From: Phycisphaerales bacterium
GTDB taxonomy: Bacteria; Planctomycetota; Phycisphaerae; Phycisphaerales; UBA1924
NCBI GenBank assembly: GCA_020849615.1
Contig: JADLFW010000018.1
Location: 1-55,721 of the forward strand
Length of the DNA stretch: 55,721 bases
Direction: 5' to 3'
The position numbers and the translations under genes are program-made. Below the pieces are notes generated by a model. That model ran no database searches, had not been told where the DNA came from, and saw nothing but the letters and a program-made list of their open reading frames with translations. Shown one piece after another: positions 33,829-42,977 of this stretch (position 1 is the stretch's first letter; each line of letters starts with the position of its first letter).

Positions 33829-36237
33829 TTACTTGCCGCCGCCGGCGGGCCCGCCTCGGAGCGACATCAGCAGTTCACGCGCCGGCGCGAACCCGGGGCT
33901 CGCGGCCAGCGCTCGCTCCGCCGCCTGACGGGCCTCCGCTGCTCGGCCCGTCTTCGCGAAGATCGTGGCGGCGGCGTACGCGGCCCGCGGATCGCCCGGC
34001 GCGGTGGACTCCGCGCGTGCGAGCGATGCCAGCGCCTCATCGGTGCGCCCATCGGCATCGAGCGCCAACCCGAGGTTGTACCACGCGCGGGTGTGCGCTG
34101 GATCGAGCCCCACCGCAGCTTGAAGCGAGGCAATCGCCTGGTCGCGGCGCCCGACTTCGTGGTACACCAGGGCAAGCTTGTAGCGGTACTCGGCATCCTG
34201 AGGCGCCAGGCGGCAGGCTTCCTCGAGTTCATGGACCGCCTCGAGTGACCGTCCCAGCGTTGCCAGCGTCACCGCCAAGTCGTGGCGGATGCCGGCCGAG
34301 TTCGGATCCCACGCCACCGCCTTCTGATACTCCGGCAACGCCTCCTCGGGCCGGCCGCGCGCAAGCTCATAGGCGCCCCGCTCCATCCGCCCCGCCGGCT
34401 GATCAGCGATGTACTCCAGGATCTCGAGGTACTCCCGCCCGACCGGTGAACGCTCATCCAGCATGTCGCGCATGGTCCGGGCCGCGTGGAACCGCACGCC
34501 GCGGGACCTGTCCCGCAGCAGCGGCTCAATCGCGGGCCTCACCTCCGCATGTCCGGCACCGGCGAGCGGGCCCAGGGCCTGCGCCGCGTGGGCCCGCACG
34601 AGTGGAGAAGCGTGCCGGGTCGCGGCAATGAGCGCCGCGGTCGTCGCGTGCTCGCCGGCCCAGATCCCCAGCAGCGAAACCGCAGAGGCCCGCCAGTAAT
34701 CGGAGATGTCCGTTCCGAGCATCGCCAGCAGCGCGGCCCGGGCCGGCTCTTCACCGCGCCGGGCCTGCGCAAACAGCCGGGCCCGGTCGCGGCTGGGTCG
34801 CTGCATCTTCTCCCCGTACCACTCGTTCACACAGCCGATGGCCCAGTCCGCTTCCTTGTCGGTGTGGCACCGGTTGCAGGCGTTCGGGATGCCCAGTTCC
34901 TTCGTGAGCTGCGGATCGGGGATGGTGAATCCGTGATCGTGCCGCCGGTGCCGCTGCATGTAGAGTGTCTGCGGCATGTGGCAGTTGATGCACTCGCCGC
35001 CGCTGCGGGCCACCGATTCACGGTCGCGGGCCGCCAGGGCCGCCGCATCCGGCCCGCCCTCGACAGATGAGTACAGCGCGTCGAGCTGATGGAAACCGTG
35101 CTTCGCCGGATCGATGACGGGCACGCCCTCCTTGCCGGCGTGACACGACATGCACATCAGATTCCCCGGCAGGCGGACCTTGGCGGTGTGGGGTTCATGG
35201 CAGTCATTGCAGCGAACGCCCGCGGTGTGCATGCGGCTCCCCAGGAACGCCGCGTACTCGTAGTTCTCCTCGTGCACCTGGCCATCGAGGTAGTAGGTCT
35301 CGGTCTCGTCAACCACCGCCAGCGAGAAGTGGTCATCGAATGAGTCGCCGGGTACGAACTCGCCGGTGAGGTCGGATCGGCGCGCGTGGCACGATCCGCA
35401 GGTCTGGAACACCTGCTCGGCGGAGAACTTCCTGTCATCCGGATGGCGGCCTTTGAACTCGCGGTTCGCGGCCCGCCATCGGACGTGCTCCCGCATCGGA
35501 CCATGACAGGCCTCGCACCCGACCGCCCTCTCGGCCATCGTGGTCGTGTAGGCGTCAAGGCGGCTGTCGTAGTTCTTCTTGACGCGCACGTTGTGGCACG
35601 CCGCGCACATGTTGTTCCAGTTCATGCCGCGGCCCGTCCAGTGGCCCCACTCACCAGGCTTGCGGTCCTCCTCGCCGTAGACGTTGAACCACTCGTCCCG
35701 CGCGGGGTCGTACGACGCTTCCAGCGTCTGGAGCCGGCCCCCGGGGAACGCCACCAGGAACTGCCGGAGCGGGTCATGGCCGATCACACGCTCCGCAGTG
35801 AAAGCCTCCGCGCGCCCGGCCGGGCCGACAGTGCTGACCGTGAACGGGCCGCTCCCTCCGACGGTCGTGCTCTGCGTCCCATGTTGGAAGGTGCGCACCG
35901 TCGCGAACGCCGGGCCATCCATCTCCGAATCGACGCTCCGTTCGGCGAGGCCGTGGTTCGAGTGTCGCCAGCCCTCGAACTCCGCGGCGTGACACGGGAG
36001 ACAACTCTCTGAGCCCGCGTAGTCGTCGAACACCTGCGATGGCCGCACGGGCTGGGCCGGGGCGGGAGAGACAGCGATTGGTGTTGCTGGAGTCGGGCCG
36101 CTCCACGGCCCCGACTTGAGCTGAAGCACGATCGCGACCGCGAACACGGCGAGCGCGGTGCTGCCCAGGATCACCAGCAGCGTGATCCGCAGCCTGCCGC
36201 CCCCTGAGGCGACCTTTCCTTCCCGCGTCCGCTTCAT
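33829..36237 (-). CDS. Membrane-anchored octaheme cytochrome c with HEAT and TPR repeats
   Basis: 802 residues. One N-terminal membrane segment (about 17-40) anchors a periplasmic protein. Eight CxxCH haem-binding motifs are visible: CLPCH 79, CAACH 211, CEACH 241, CGSCH 280, CNDCH 343, CMSCH 362, CINCH 416 and CNRCH 454. This cytochrome c554/NrfA-like part is followed by HEAT-like repeats (about 485-600) and four to five TPRs (about 620-795; for example ALVYHEVGRRDQAIASLQAA). Such fusions are frequent in Planctomycetes but have no assigned reaction; nitrogen- or sulfur-oxide electron transfer is possible. It lies 60 nt downstream of modB on the same strand and could be cotranscribed. Confidence 0.9.
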   Translation of the reverse strand: MKRTREGKVASGGGRLRITLLVILGSTALAVFAVAIVLQLKSGPWSGPTPATPIAVSPAPAQPVRPSQVFDDYAGSESCLPCHAAEFEGWRHSNHGLAERSVDSEMDGPAFATVRTFQHGTQSTTVGGSGPFTVSTVGPAGRAEAFTAERVIGHDPLRQFLVAFPGGRLQTLEASYDPARDEWFNVYGEEDRKPGEWGHWTGRGMNWNNMCAACHNVRVKKNYDSRLDAYTTTMAERAVGCEACHGPMREHVRWRAANREFKGRHPDDRKFSAEQVFQTCGSCHARRSDLTGEFVPGDSFDDHFSLAVVDETETYYLDGQVHEENYEYAAFLGSRMHTAGVRCNDCHEPHTAKVRLPGNLMCMSCHAGKEGVPVIDPAKHGFHQLDALYSSVEGGPDAAALAARDRESVARSGGECINCHMPQTLYMQRHRRHDHGFTIPDPQLTKELGIPNACNRCHTDKEADWAIGCVNEWYGEKMQRPSRDRARLFAQARRGEEPARAALLAMLGTDISDYWRASAVSLLGIWAGEHATTAALIAATRHASPLVRAHAAQALGPLAGAGHAEVRPAIEPLLRDRSRGVRFHAARTMRDMLDERSPVGREYLEILEYIADQPAGRMERGAYELARGRPEEALPEYQKAVAWDPNSAGIRHDLAVTLATLGRSLEAVHELEEACRLAPQDAEYRYKLALVYHEVGRRDQAIASLQAAVGLDPAHTRAWYNLGLALDADGRTDEALASLARAESTAPGDPRAAYAAATIFAKTGRAAEARQAAERALAASPGFAPARELLMSLRGGPAGGGK

Positions 36238-36297
36238 TGATAGTCAGTTCCCTGAAATCGGAGGGTAGCACGAGCCTGGTTTCAGCGGGCGATCCGT

Positions 36298-37092
36298 TCA
36301 GCTCGCCGGCGCGGCGGCCCGCCAACCCAGCAGACGGACAGTGATGAGCAACACCAGCGACAGCCCGATCAGCACGGTCGAGAGCACCAGCGCACGCTCG
36401 AGCCCGTTCTCGAACCCGAGGTAGACCGCCATCGGCATGGTCTGCGTGACGCCGCTCAAATTGCCCGCGAAGATGATGGTCGCGCCGAACTCACCGATGG
36501 CCCGGCTCCAGCTCATGGCGGCCCCCGCTCCGAGTGATCGGGCGGTCATGGGCACGAGCACGAGCCGGGCCAGCTCCCAGGCCGAGGCGCCGTCGATGAC
36601 CGCCGATTCCCGCAGCTCCGCGCCGATGGACTCAAACCCGGCCCGCGCGGCCCGGATGAAATAAGGGGCCGCCACGAAGACCTGAGCGATGACGACCGCG
36701 GCGGGTGTGAAGGCGATCCGGACGCCCGCCGAATCGAGCCATCCCCCGACCGGGCCCGCGCGGCCCAGCGTCAAAAGCAGCGCGACGCCCGCGACCGAAG
36801 GGGGCAGCACGATGGGAAGGTCCGTCAGCGTGCCCGCGATGGCCGCGAACCGGCCGCGCGAGCGAGAGAGCCAGTACGCCAGCGGCGTGCCGAGCACGAT
36901 GATCACCGCCAGCGCGACCGTGCTGGTCAACAAACTGACGCGGATCGCGCTCAGCGTTTCGCGGTTCCGCAGCTCCCCGAGCAGCGCATCAGGAGTTGCC
37001 CGGGCTACCAGCATCGCCACCGGCACGACCAGCAGCAGCAGCAGCGGCATCGCCAGCAGCGCCGGCAGCAACGAACGCCCGGGCCGACTCAT
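36298..37092 (-). CDS. modB: Molybdate ABC transporter permease ModB
   Basis: A 264-residue permease with five to six hydrophobic helices. Family features: TPLAYWLSRSRGR, LPIVLPPSVAGVALLLTLGR, the EAA cytoplasmic loop (ESAVIDGASAWELARLVLVP) that contacts the ATPase, and SRAIGEFGATIIFAGN, highly typical of ModB. It moves molybdate or tungstate across the inner membrane. The start codon overlaps the modA stop (ATGA). No ATPase gene (modC) follows; the next gene is the octaheme cytochrome. The ATPase must be encoded elsewhere. Confidence 0.93.
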   Translation of the reverse strand: MSRPGRSLLPALLAMPLLLLLVVPVAMLVARATPDALLGELRNRETLSAIRVSLLTSTVALAVIIVLGTPLAYWLSRSRGRFAAIAGTLTDLPIVLPPSVAGVALLLTLGRAGPVGGWLDSAGVRIAFTPAAVVIAQVFVAAPYFIRAARAGFESIGAELRESAVIDGASAWELARLVLVPMTARSLGAGAAMSWSRAIGEFGATIIFAGNLSGVTQTMPMAVYLGFENGLERALVLSTVLIGLSLVLLITVRLLGWRAAAPAS

Positions 37093-37937
37093 GGGGCACC
37101 CGTTTCCGGCGCTGCGAATCCGCGCCGAATCAAAATCGCCGACGCCCTGTCCGACGCCAGAAACTCAACGAACCGCTGTGCCCGCGATGGGTTCCCGGCC
37201 CGCGCAGTCACCGCCGCCACGTACTCAGCCCGCTCCTCGAGCGCGGGCGGAAGCGGGAGGACGATCAGGTCCGCGGCCCGGCTCCCGGATGCATCGCTCA
37301 AATAGGCAAGCCCCGCATCGGCCTCATCCAGCACAACCTTTGTAACGACAGCGGCGACATTCTCTTCCCGCGACACGGTATTGGCTTCAAAGGCCCGCAC
37401 GAAGCCGGGCCCGAACTCCGCCAGGCCACCCGCCCGCTCGAGCATTCGGCGGGTATAGCTCCCCGCCGGCACCGCATCGGCGGCCACCACGATGCGCACA
37501 CCGGGCCGGGCCAGATCGGTCAGTCGGCTCACACCCGCTCGGTTCGTCCTGGAGACGATGATCGCCAGTGAGTTGCCGGCGAATGTCCGGATGGTGGCGG
37601 GCTGAACCACGCCCGATGCCTGCGCAGCGAGCATCTGGCGACGGTCGGCCGAAGCGAACACATCGCCCGGCGACCCGTTCTCGAGTTGCATCCGCAGCTG
37701 GTTGGAACCGGCAAAGCTGAACCGCACGTTGACACCCGGGTTGTCAGCTTCAAATGCCGCGCCGACCTCGCCCATGGCGTCGGCCAGCGACGCCGCCGCG
37801 AGAACCATAATTGATTCGGTGCGCCGCGGAGACTCCGCCCGACCGCACCCCGCTGCGCTGCACAGCGCCACCATGAGCATCAGCAGCCCGCGCCCGAGCT
37901 CCGCTATGAACCGCGGCCATTTCCGACGCTGGGCCAT
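37089..37937 (-). CDS. modA: Molybdate ABC transporter substrate-binding protein ModA
   Basis: 282 residues from ATG 37937, with GGGGAT about 8 nt upstream; a TTG one codon earlier is less likely. A signal segment (LGRGLLMLMVALCSAAGC) ends in a lipobox-like SAAGC, so it may be lipid-anchored. The fold motifs of ModA are present: VLAAASLADAMGEVGAAFE, VRFSFAGSNQLRMQLENG with the oxyanion-contacting Ser, SPGDVFASADRRQM, and the second-lobe VAAVVTKVVLDEADAGLAYL. It captures molybdate or tungstate for ModB. It is the first gene of a modA-modB pair lacking modC. Confidence 0.94.
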   Translation of the reverse strand: MAQRRKWPRFIAELGRGLLMLMVALCSAAGCGRAESPRRTESIMVLAAASLADAMGEVGAAFEADNPGVNVRFSFAGSNQLRMQLENGSPGDVFASADRRQMLAAQASGVVQPATIRTFAGNSLAIIVSRTNRAGVSRLTDLARPGVRIVVAADAVPAGSYTRRMLERAGGLAEFGPGFVRAFEANTVSREENVAAVVTKVVLDEADAGLAYLSDASGSRAADLIVLPLPPALEERAEYVAAVTARAGNPSRAQRFVEFLASDRASAILIRRGFAAPETGAP

Positions 37938-38066
37938 CAATCAGAATCCCCGCGGGTGCGCGAAAGCCGTGCCCGGCGCCCGGATCCGCAACGCCGCGGA
38001 TGGTATGCGGCGGGCCGGGCGTCGAGTGTCCGGCCCTCTGAACGCGCAACTCCCCGCCGGTGCCTC

Positions 38067-38072
38067 TACCAT
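38067..38072 (+). promoter_or_regulatory. Putative -10 box for a leaderless flavoprotein transcript
   Basis: TACCAT ends 5 nt before ATG 38078. There is no Shine-Dalgarno between. No -35 was recognised. Confidence 0.3.
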
Positions 38073-38077
38073 CGCGG

Positions 38078-38971
38078 ATGCTCGATGTCATCATCATCGG
38101 GGGCGGGCCCGCCGGGCTGTCGGCGGCCCTCGTGCTGGCCCGGTGCCGCCGCTCGCTCGTAGTGATCGACAACGCCCGTCACCGCAACCGCCGGGCCGTT
38201 GAGATGCACGGCTACCTCACCCGTGACCGCATTCCGCCCGCGGAGTTTCTCGATCTGGCCCGGCGCGATGTGCAACGTTACCGCGTGAAGATGATCAGCG
38301 GCGAAGCCACAGGCGCCGAGCGGCGCGAGGATGGGAGTTTCGAGGTTCAGGTGGCCGGGGCTGAATCACTCCGCTCGCGCAAGTTGTTCCTGGCAACGGG
38401 TGTGGTCGACCTTTTGCCCGACCTTCCCGGGCTCGATGCCCTGTACGGCTCCAGCGTTCATCACTGCCCGTACTGCGACGGATGGGAGCACCGCGAGGAA
38501 CGCCTCGCCGCGTACGGCAAGGGCAAGGCGGCTCTGGGCCTGGCGATCGCGCTGCGCACCTGGAGCCCCGATGTCGTCGCGTGCACCGATGGCGAGCCTC
38601 TGGAAACGGAAGACCTGGCCCGGGCCGCACGCAACGGCATCGCCGTCCGGCAAGAGCGAATAGTGGAGCTGATCGGGGATACGCGGCGGCTTCGGCAGGT
38701 CCGCTTCGAATCGGGCCCGTTGCTGCAGCGTGATGCGCTGTTCTTCAACACGGGCCAGATCCAGCGGAGCGATCTGCCGCGCATGTTGAACTGCGCGTTC
38801 AGGGAAGATGGCGGGGTGGCCACGAACAACAAGCAGTGCACCGGCGTGCCCGGGTTGTACCTCGCGGGGGATGCGGACCGCGATGTGCAGTTCGTGATCG
38901 TGGCGGCGGCGGAGGGCGCCACCGCCGCGGTCGCCATCAACCGGGAACTCCAGGATGAAGAGTCGGCCTGA
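38078..38971 (+). CDS. Thioredoxin-reductase-like NAD(P)/FAD oxidoreductase
   Basis: 297 residues. ATG 38078 puts the FAD-binding Rossmann motif at the N-terminus (DVIIIGGGPAGLSAALVLAR). The redox-active CPYC (Cys130/Cys133, in HHCPYCDGWEHR) matches thioredoxin reductases. The second FAD motif GLYLAGDADRDVQFVIVAAA closes the protein. The NAD(P)H-binding region (about 145-165, YGKGKAALGLAIAL) lacks the usual GGGxxA, so the electron donor is uncertain; fungal GliT-type dithiol oxidases and other TrxR relatives are similar. It could reduce a thioredoxin-like partner or oxidise dithiols. It converges with the small basic gene behind ligD. Confidence 0.87.
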   Translation: MLDVIIIGGGPAGLSAALVLARCRRSLVVIDNARHRNRRAVEMHGYLTRDRIPPAEFLDLARRDVQRYRVKMISGEATGAERREDGSFEVQVAGAESLRSRKLFLATGVVDLLPDLPGLDALYGSSVHHCPYCDGWEHREERLAAYGKGKAALGLAIALRTWSPDVVACTDGEPLETEDLARAARNGIAVRQERIVELIGDTRRLRQVRFESGPLLQRDALFFNTGQIQRSDLPRMLNCAFREDGGVATNNKQCTGVPGLYLAGDADRDVQFVIVAAAEGATAAVAINRELQDEESA

Positions 38972-38992
38972 CCCGCCGGGCCGCCGCAGCCC

Positions 38993-39202
38993 TTACGACT
39001 TGTTCCTGTCCTGCTTGGCGGCCCGGCGAGTATGGGAAGGCTCCACGCGGCTGCCGCCGCGAGAAGCGCCGCCCTGGTTGGCTCCCGCCGGCCCGCCCTT
39101 GGGGCGATTGAGAACGCCCCGCGCCGGCGTTTCACCGGTCTGGCGCTGGGTGCGACGATCATCGCCGGTGATCTTGCTCGATTTCGGGCTGTGCTTGGCC
39201 AT
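38993..39202 (-). CDS. Small basic Gly/Arg-rich protein downstream of ligD
   Basis: A 69-residue protein, MAKHSPKSSKITGDDRRTQR onward, very rich in Arg, Lys and Gly with no hydrophobic core (RGVLNRPKGGPAGANQGGAS, then TRRAAKQDRNKS). The second of two in-frame ATGs (39202) is chosen because AGGGAG lies 6 nt before it, but directly against the first. It lies 59 nt after ligD on the same strand, so it may belong to the ku-ligD operon. The charge pattern suggests nucleic-acid binding and disorder; this is inference. I know of no assigned function. Confidence 0.65.
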   Translation of the reverse strand: MAKHSPKSSKITGDDRRTQRQTGETPARGVLNRPKGGPAGANQGGASRGGSRVEPSHTRRAAKQDRNKS

Positions 39203-39261
39203 GTGCATCTCCCTGTTCGTTCTTGTGCGCGATCCTACGGAGGATCCGGGGTGCCGGCCAG

Positions 39262-41820
39262 CTATCGGGGCAATGACTGGCGGAGGCCCGCCAGCTCGCG
39301 CCACGGATCCTGCTTCCGTCTCGCGATGTGCGCCACCGCGTTCTTCACGGTGAACTGGGCCGGATGCTTGAGACGGGCCAGATCATCCCATGAAACGGGC
39401 ATCGAAACCGGGGCGCCGGGCCGGGCCCGCGGCGAATACGCCGCGACAGAAGTGGCGCCACGCCCGTTGCGAAGGTAGTCGATGAATATCCGGCCCGCAC
39501 GCTTGCTCTTGCTCATGGTGGCGGTGTACCGCCCCGGTTCATCTTCAGCCATGCGGCGGGCGACGGCCGCGGTGAACGCCCGGGCCGCCTCCCAACCCGA
39601 GACCGGCCGCAGCGGAACAACGACGTGCAACCCCTTGCCTCCAGAAGTCTTCACGAAGGATCGCAGCTTCACGACCGTCAGCACATCGCGGATGCGACGG
39701 GCGGCCGATTTGACCTCACCGAACGCGACGCCATCGCCGGGATCAAGGTCAAACGTCAGCCTGTCGGGGTGCTCGACATCGACGCTCCGCGAGCCCCAGG
39801 GATGGATCTCCACAACGCCGAACTGAACGAGCGTGATGAGCCCCGCAAGGTCGTCGATGCTGATGTACTCGGCCGGGCCGTCCTTCTCCGCGATGCGCAT
39901 GGGCCTCACCGGTTCCGCAAGAGTCGTGCCCAGGTGCTTCTGAAAGAAGCAGGTCGAACGCAGCCCCGTCGGGCAGCGCAGAGTCGACAGCGGGCGACCG
40001 ACAACGTGAGGCAGGATGAACTCGCCCACTTGCTCGTGGTAGCGGACAAGATCCAGCTTCGTAATCCCGTCGTCGGGGAACAGGATGCGATCCGGATTCG
40101 AGATGGAGATGCCGGCAACATCCGCGCCGGACTTCCGGGCCCGACGGGCCGGGGACCGCTCTCCGGCAACGGCGGGTGATGCCGGCGGGGCGACCTCGAA
40201 TCGCACCGAAGATGGCGGCTTGTCTTCGCGCAGCCCGTGAAAGGTCGGATGCCGCAGCCGGGCATCCGCCGTCCACTGCGAGAGGGCAACCTCGGCGACC
40301 AGCCGCGGCTCAACCCAGCGGACGCCGCGGGCCTCCGCGCGGGACGGGCCGACATCGAGCCCCGAGTCGTCCCGCGCCAGCGGCTTCAGCCTCGCAGCGA
40401 TGTCCGCGAGCGATTCCTCGTCAAACCCTGTCCCCACGCGCCCCGCGTAGACCAGCCGGTCCTCTCCATCATGGGCGGCCAGCAGCAGGGATCCGAAGTG
40501 GCGCCGCCCTCCGGTCGGGCCGGTGTAGCCGACGATGATGAACTCCTGCCGGAGCCCGCACTTGAACTTGACCCACGAGGGTGACCGGGCCTGCACATAG
40601 GGAGCATCGCCGCGCTTGGAGATGATCCCCTCAAGCCCGAGCCGGCACGCATCCCGTTGCACGGTTGACCCGTCGGCCTCGACGTGGTCGCTGTACCGCA
40701 GCGTTGATCCGTTCGCGGGGATGATGCGATGCAGCAGCGCTTTGCGGGCCAGCAAAGGCGAACTGGTCAGGTCGAAGCCATCGCAGTACAGCAGGTCAAA
40801 GACGTGGAAGGTGAGCCGGCCATAATCACCATGCTTGATGGCCTTCTGCAGGGCCTGGAAGGACGATCTGCCCGCTGCATCCATGATCGCCGCCTCGCCG
40901 TCGATCACAGCGCTGTCGACGTCGAGCGCGGCCATAGCCTCAGCGATGGGCCCGAACTTCGAGGTCCAGTCCTTGCCGCCGCGGGTGATGATCCGGACGC
41001 CCGCGGGGGTTCGACGCGCGAGCAGCCGGTATCCGTCGAACTTCACCTCGTGAACCCAGCCCGCGCCGCCGGGAATGGTGTCGGACGGTGTGCACAGCTG
41101 CGGCCGGTAGACAGAAGCCATCGACCGCTTCCGAGCGCCCGCGATGTCTCCCGCATTGAGCTTCGGAGCCCGCTTGCGGGGTGCGCGGGTCCGGCGGGAG
41201 CTCGGCCCGGCGATGTCGTCGAGGGACCGTCCGGTCCGCACGCTCAACGGCTCATCCTCGGTGATGGCCGCGGTTGTGCTCGCGGCTTCATCCCGGCTCT
41301 TGATGAGCAGCCAGTTGACACGGTCTCCGGATTCGTCGTTGCCCCGGAGCCGCGTCAACGTCCACGCGCCATGCAGCTTCCGGCCGCTCAGTCCGAACTT
41401 CAGCCGCCCGGATCGCAAAGCCTTGTCGGGATCGCTGTCGAGCGGGGTCCACCGTCCCTCATCCCAGAGGAGCACGGTCCCGCCGCCGTACTGCCCCTTC
41501 GGGATCGTTCCCTCGAAATCGGCATAGTCGAGGGGATGATCCTCGACCTGCACCGCCAGGCGCTTGTCGGCGGGGTTGAGCGATGGGCCCTTCGGCACCG
41601 CCCACGACTTGAGCACTCCATCCAGCTCCAGCCGCAGGTCGTAATGCAGCCGGGATGCGTCGTGCTTCTGAATGACGAACCGCAGCGCAGACGGGGGCGC
41701 GGACGCCGCACGACCGCCGCGCGACCGCCGCTGTGGCTTGGCCTTCGGCAGGGATGCGCGCGGCGCAGGCTCCCGCGTCTTTGTGAAATCCCGCTTGCGT
41801 GCGTAGGCCCGGAGGCTCAT
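39262..41820 (-). CDS. ligD: Multifunctional ATP-dependent DNA ligase LigD (PE-LIG-POL)
   Basis: 852 residues, the central enzyme of bacterial non-homologous end joining. Order: 3'-phosphoesterase domain (about 45-195: FVIQKHDASRLHYDLRLELD, SWAVPKGPS, DYADFEGTIPKGQYGGGTV), a basic linker, ATP-dependent ligase (about 235-520) with the adenylated Lys260 in EVKFDGYRLLARR and motif IDGEAAIMD, then the primase-polymerase domain (about 560-850) with catalytic Asp in TFDLDPGDGVAF and the motif KTSGGKGLHVVVPL. This order matches Pseudomonas LigD rather than mycobacterial POL-PE-LIG. It lies 12 nt after ku, so both are made together and joined at DNA breaks. Confidence 0.96.
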   Translation of the reverse strand: MSLRAYARKRDFTKTREPAPRASLPKAKPQRRSRGGRAASAPPSALRFVIQKHDASRLHYDLRLELDGVLKSWAVPKGPSLNPADKRLAVQVEDHPLDYADFEGTIPKGQYGGGTVLLWDEGRWTPLDSDPDKALRSGRLKFGLSGRKLHGAWTLTRLRGNDESGDRVNWLLIKSRDEAASTTAAITEDEPLSVRTGRSLDDIAGPSSRRTRAPRKRAPKLNAGDIAGARKRSMASVYRPQLCTPSDTIPGGAGWVHEVKFDGYRLLARRTPAGVRIITRGGKDWTSKFGPIAEAMAALDVDSAVIDGEAAIMDAAGRSSFQALQKAIKHGDYGRLTFHVFDLLYCDGFDLTSSPLLARKALLHRIIPANGSTLRYSDHVEADGSTVQRDACRLGLEGIISKRGDAPYVQARSPSWVKFKCGLRQEFIIVGYTGPTGGRRHFGSLLLAAHDGEDRLVYAGRVGTGFDEESLADIAARLKPLARDDSGLDVGPSRAEARGVRWVEPRLVAEVALSQWTADARLRHPTFHGLREDKPPSSVRFEVAPPASPAVAGERSPARRARKSGADVAGISISNPDRILFPDDGITKLDLVRYHEQVGEFILPHVVGRPLSTLRCPTGLRSTCFFQKHLGTTLAEPVRPMRIAEKDGPAEYISIDDLAGLITLVQFGVVEIHPWGSRSVDVEHPDRLTFDLDPGDGVAFGEVKSAARRIRDVLTVVKLRSFVKTSGGKGLHVVVPLRPVSGWEAARAFTAAVARRMAEDEPGRYTATMSKSKRAGRIFIDYLRNGRGATSVAAYSPRARPGAPVSMPVSWDDLARLKHPAQFTVKNAVAHIARRKQDPWRELAGLRQSLPR

Positions 41821-41832
41821 GAGGGTCTCCGG

Positions 41833-42714
41833 TCAACCGGCCCGGCGACGTTGGCCCGCGGTGTTCGCCTTGGCCGGCTTCTTCGACCGCTTGGCAGGCC
41901 GCGGCGGTGCCTTGCGCGCCGGGGCCTGCTTCAGGCTCTTCTTGAGCAGCTCCATGAAGTTGAGCGTCGGGGGTGGTTCCTCGGCCTCGGGCGGGAGCGG
42001 TTCGGAGAGCCGCTCCGTCTGGCCCGACTTGATGCGCTTGTCGATCCACTTCATGAGGGCATCACGGTATTCGTCGTGGTACTTCGCGGGGGCCCACTCG
42101 GCCGCCATGCTTTCAACGAGCGTGCGAGCGACTTTCAGCTCCTGCGGCGTCACCCCCGAGGCCTTGGATGTCCCGCTGGGGATGTTGAGATCGGCCGGGG
42201 ATGCGATCTCCTGGGCGTACCGCAGCAGTTCCAGCACGAGCACATCGCCATGTGGGATCATCGCGGCCATGTGCTGGCGCGTGCGGATGACCACGCGGGC
42301 GATGCCCACGCGCCCGGTGTCCGCCAGCGCCCGGCGCAGCAGCACGTAGCCCTTGTCGCCGCCCTTGGCGGGTTCGAGGTAGTACGGCCGGTCAAAGTAG
42401 AGGATGTCGATGTCGGCAAGCGCGACGAACGCCTCGATCTCGATGCGCTTGGTGACTTCGGGCGCGGCCCGTTTCAGTTCGGCATCGGAAAGGATCACGT
42501 AGTTGCCGTCGCTGTACTCGTAGCCCTTGACGATCTCGTTCCAAGGAACTTCCTCCCCGGTCTCCGTGTTGACGCGGTCATAACGAATCCGGGCGTGATT
42601 GCGGCTGTCTACCAGGTGCAACTGCAGGTCCGATCGGCGCTCCGCGGCGTGCAGCTGCACGGGCACGTTGACAAGCCCGAAGCTGATATGGCCTTTCCAG
42701 ATGGGACGGGGCAT
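41833..42714 (-). CDS. ku: DNA-end-binding protein Ku (bacterial NHEJ)
   Basis: 293 residues. It begins with the signature PRPIWKGHISFGLVNVPVQL, followed by the Ku core (YDRVNTETGEEVPWNEIVKG, FVALADIDILYFDRPYYLEP, GYVLLRRALADTGRVGIARV). Bacterial Ku forms a homodimeric ring on double-strand ends and recruits LigD. The C-terminal about 35 residues (KKSLKQAPARKAPPRPAKRS and on) are Lys/Pro/Arg-rich, the extended tail known in other bacterial Ku proteins to aid threading on DNA. The next gene, ligD, starts 12 nt downstream; a 38-residue membrane peptide gene precedes it by 31 nt. Confidence 0.96.
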   Translation of the reverse strand: MPRPIWKGHISFGLVNVPVQLHAAERRSDLQLHLVDSRNHARIRYDRVNTETGEEVPWNEIVKGYEYSDGNYVILSDAELKRAAPEVTKRIEIEAFVALADIDILYFDRPYYLEPAKGGDKGYVLLRRALADTGRVGIARVVIRTRQHMAAMIPHGDVLVLELLRYAQEIASPADLNIPSGTSKASGVTPQELKVARTLVESMAAEWAPAKYHDEYRDALMKWIDKRIKSGQTERLSEPLPPEAEEPPPTLNFMELLKKSLKQAPARKAPPRPAKRSKKPAKANTAGQRRRAG

Positions 42715-42745
42715 GCTTCACTCTCGGGCCGGCGCCCGCACCTTC

Positions 42746-42862
42746 CTAGAACCTTCCGAGAAGCCAATACAGGAGCAGGAAAACCAAGATGGTCGAGATG
42801 ATCCCGCCGCCGAGCTTCCAGGCCCCCAACGCCGCAAGGCCTCCCCGCAGTCCCTCTTGCAT
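42746..42862 (-). CDS. 38-residue single-pass membrane peptide upstream of ku
   Basis: A small gene with an excellent ribosome site: GGAGG 7 nt before ATG 42862. The product is MQEGLRGGLAALGAWKLGGG followed by one hydrophobic helix (IISTILVFLLLYWLLGRF). It ends 31 nt before ku on the same strand, so it may lead the ku-ligD transcript. Small single-helix proteins of this kind are often stress-related or modulate membrane complexes; nothing in the sequence assigns a function. The strong ribosome site and clean hydrophobic helix make it more than a chance frame. Confidence 0.6.
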   Translation of the reverse strand: MQEGLRGGLAALGAWKLGGGIISTILVFLLLYWLLGRF

Positions 42863-42977
42863 GTCCGATCCTCCGGAGTGTGTGACCACATGATCCTCCC
42901 CCGCGGTGAGCCCGGCGTGAGACCGCGATGAAAGTTCGCACATGCGATGCGACGGCGCGCTCCGCGCCACCGGCGAT

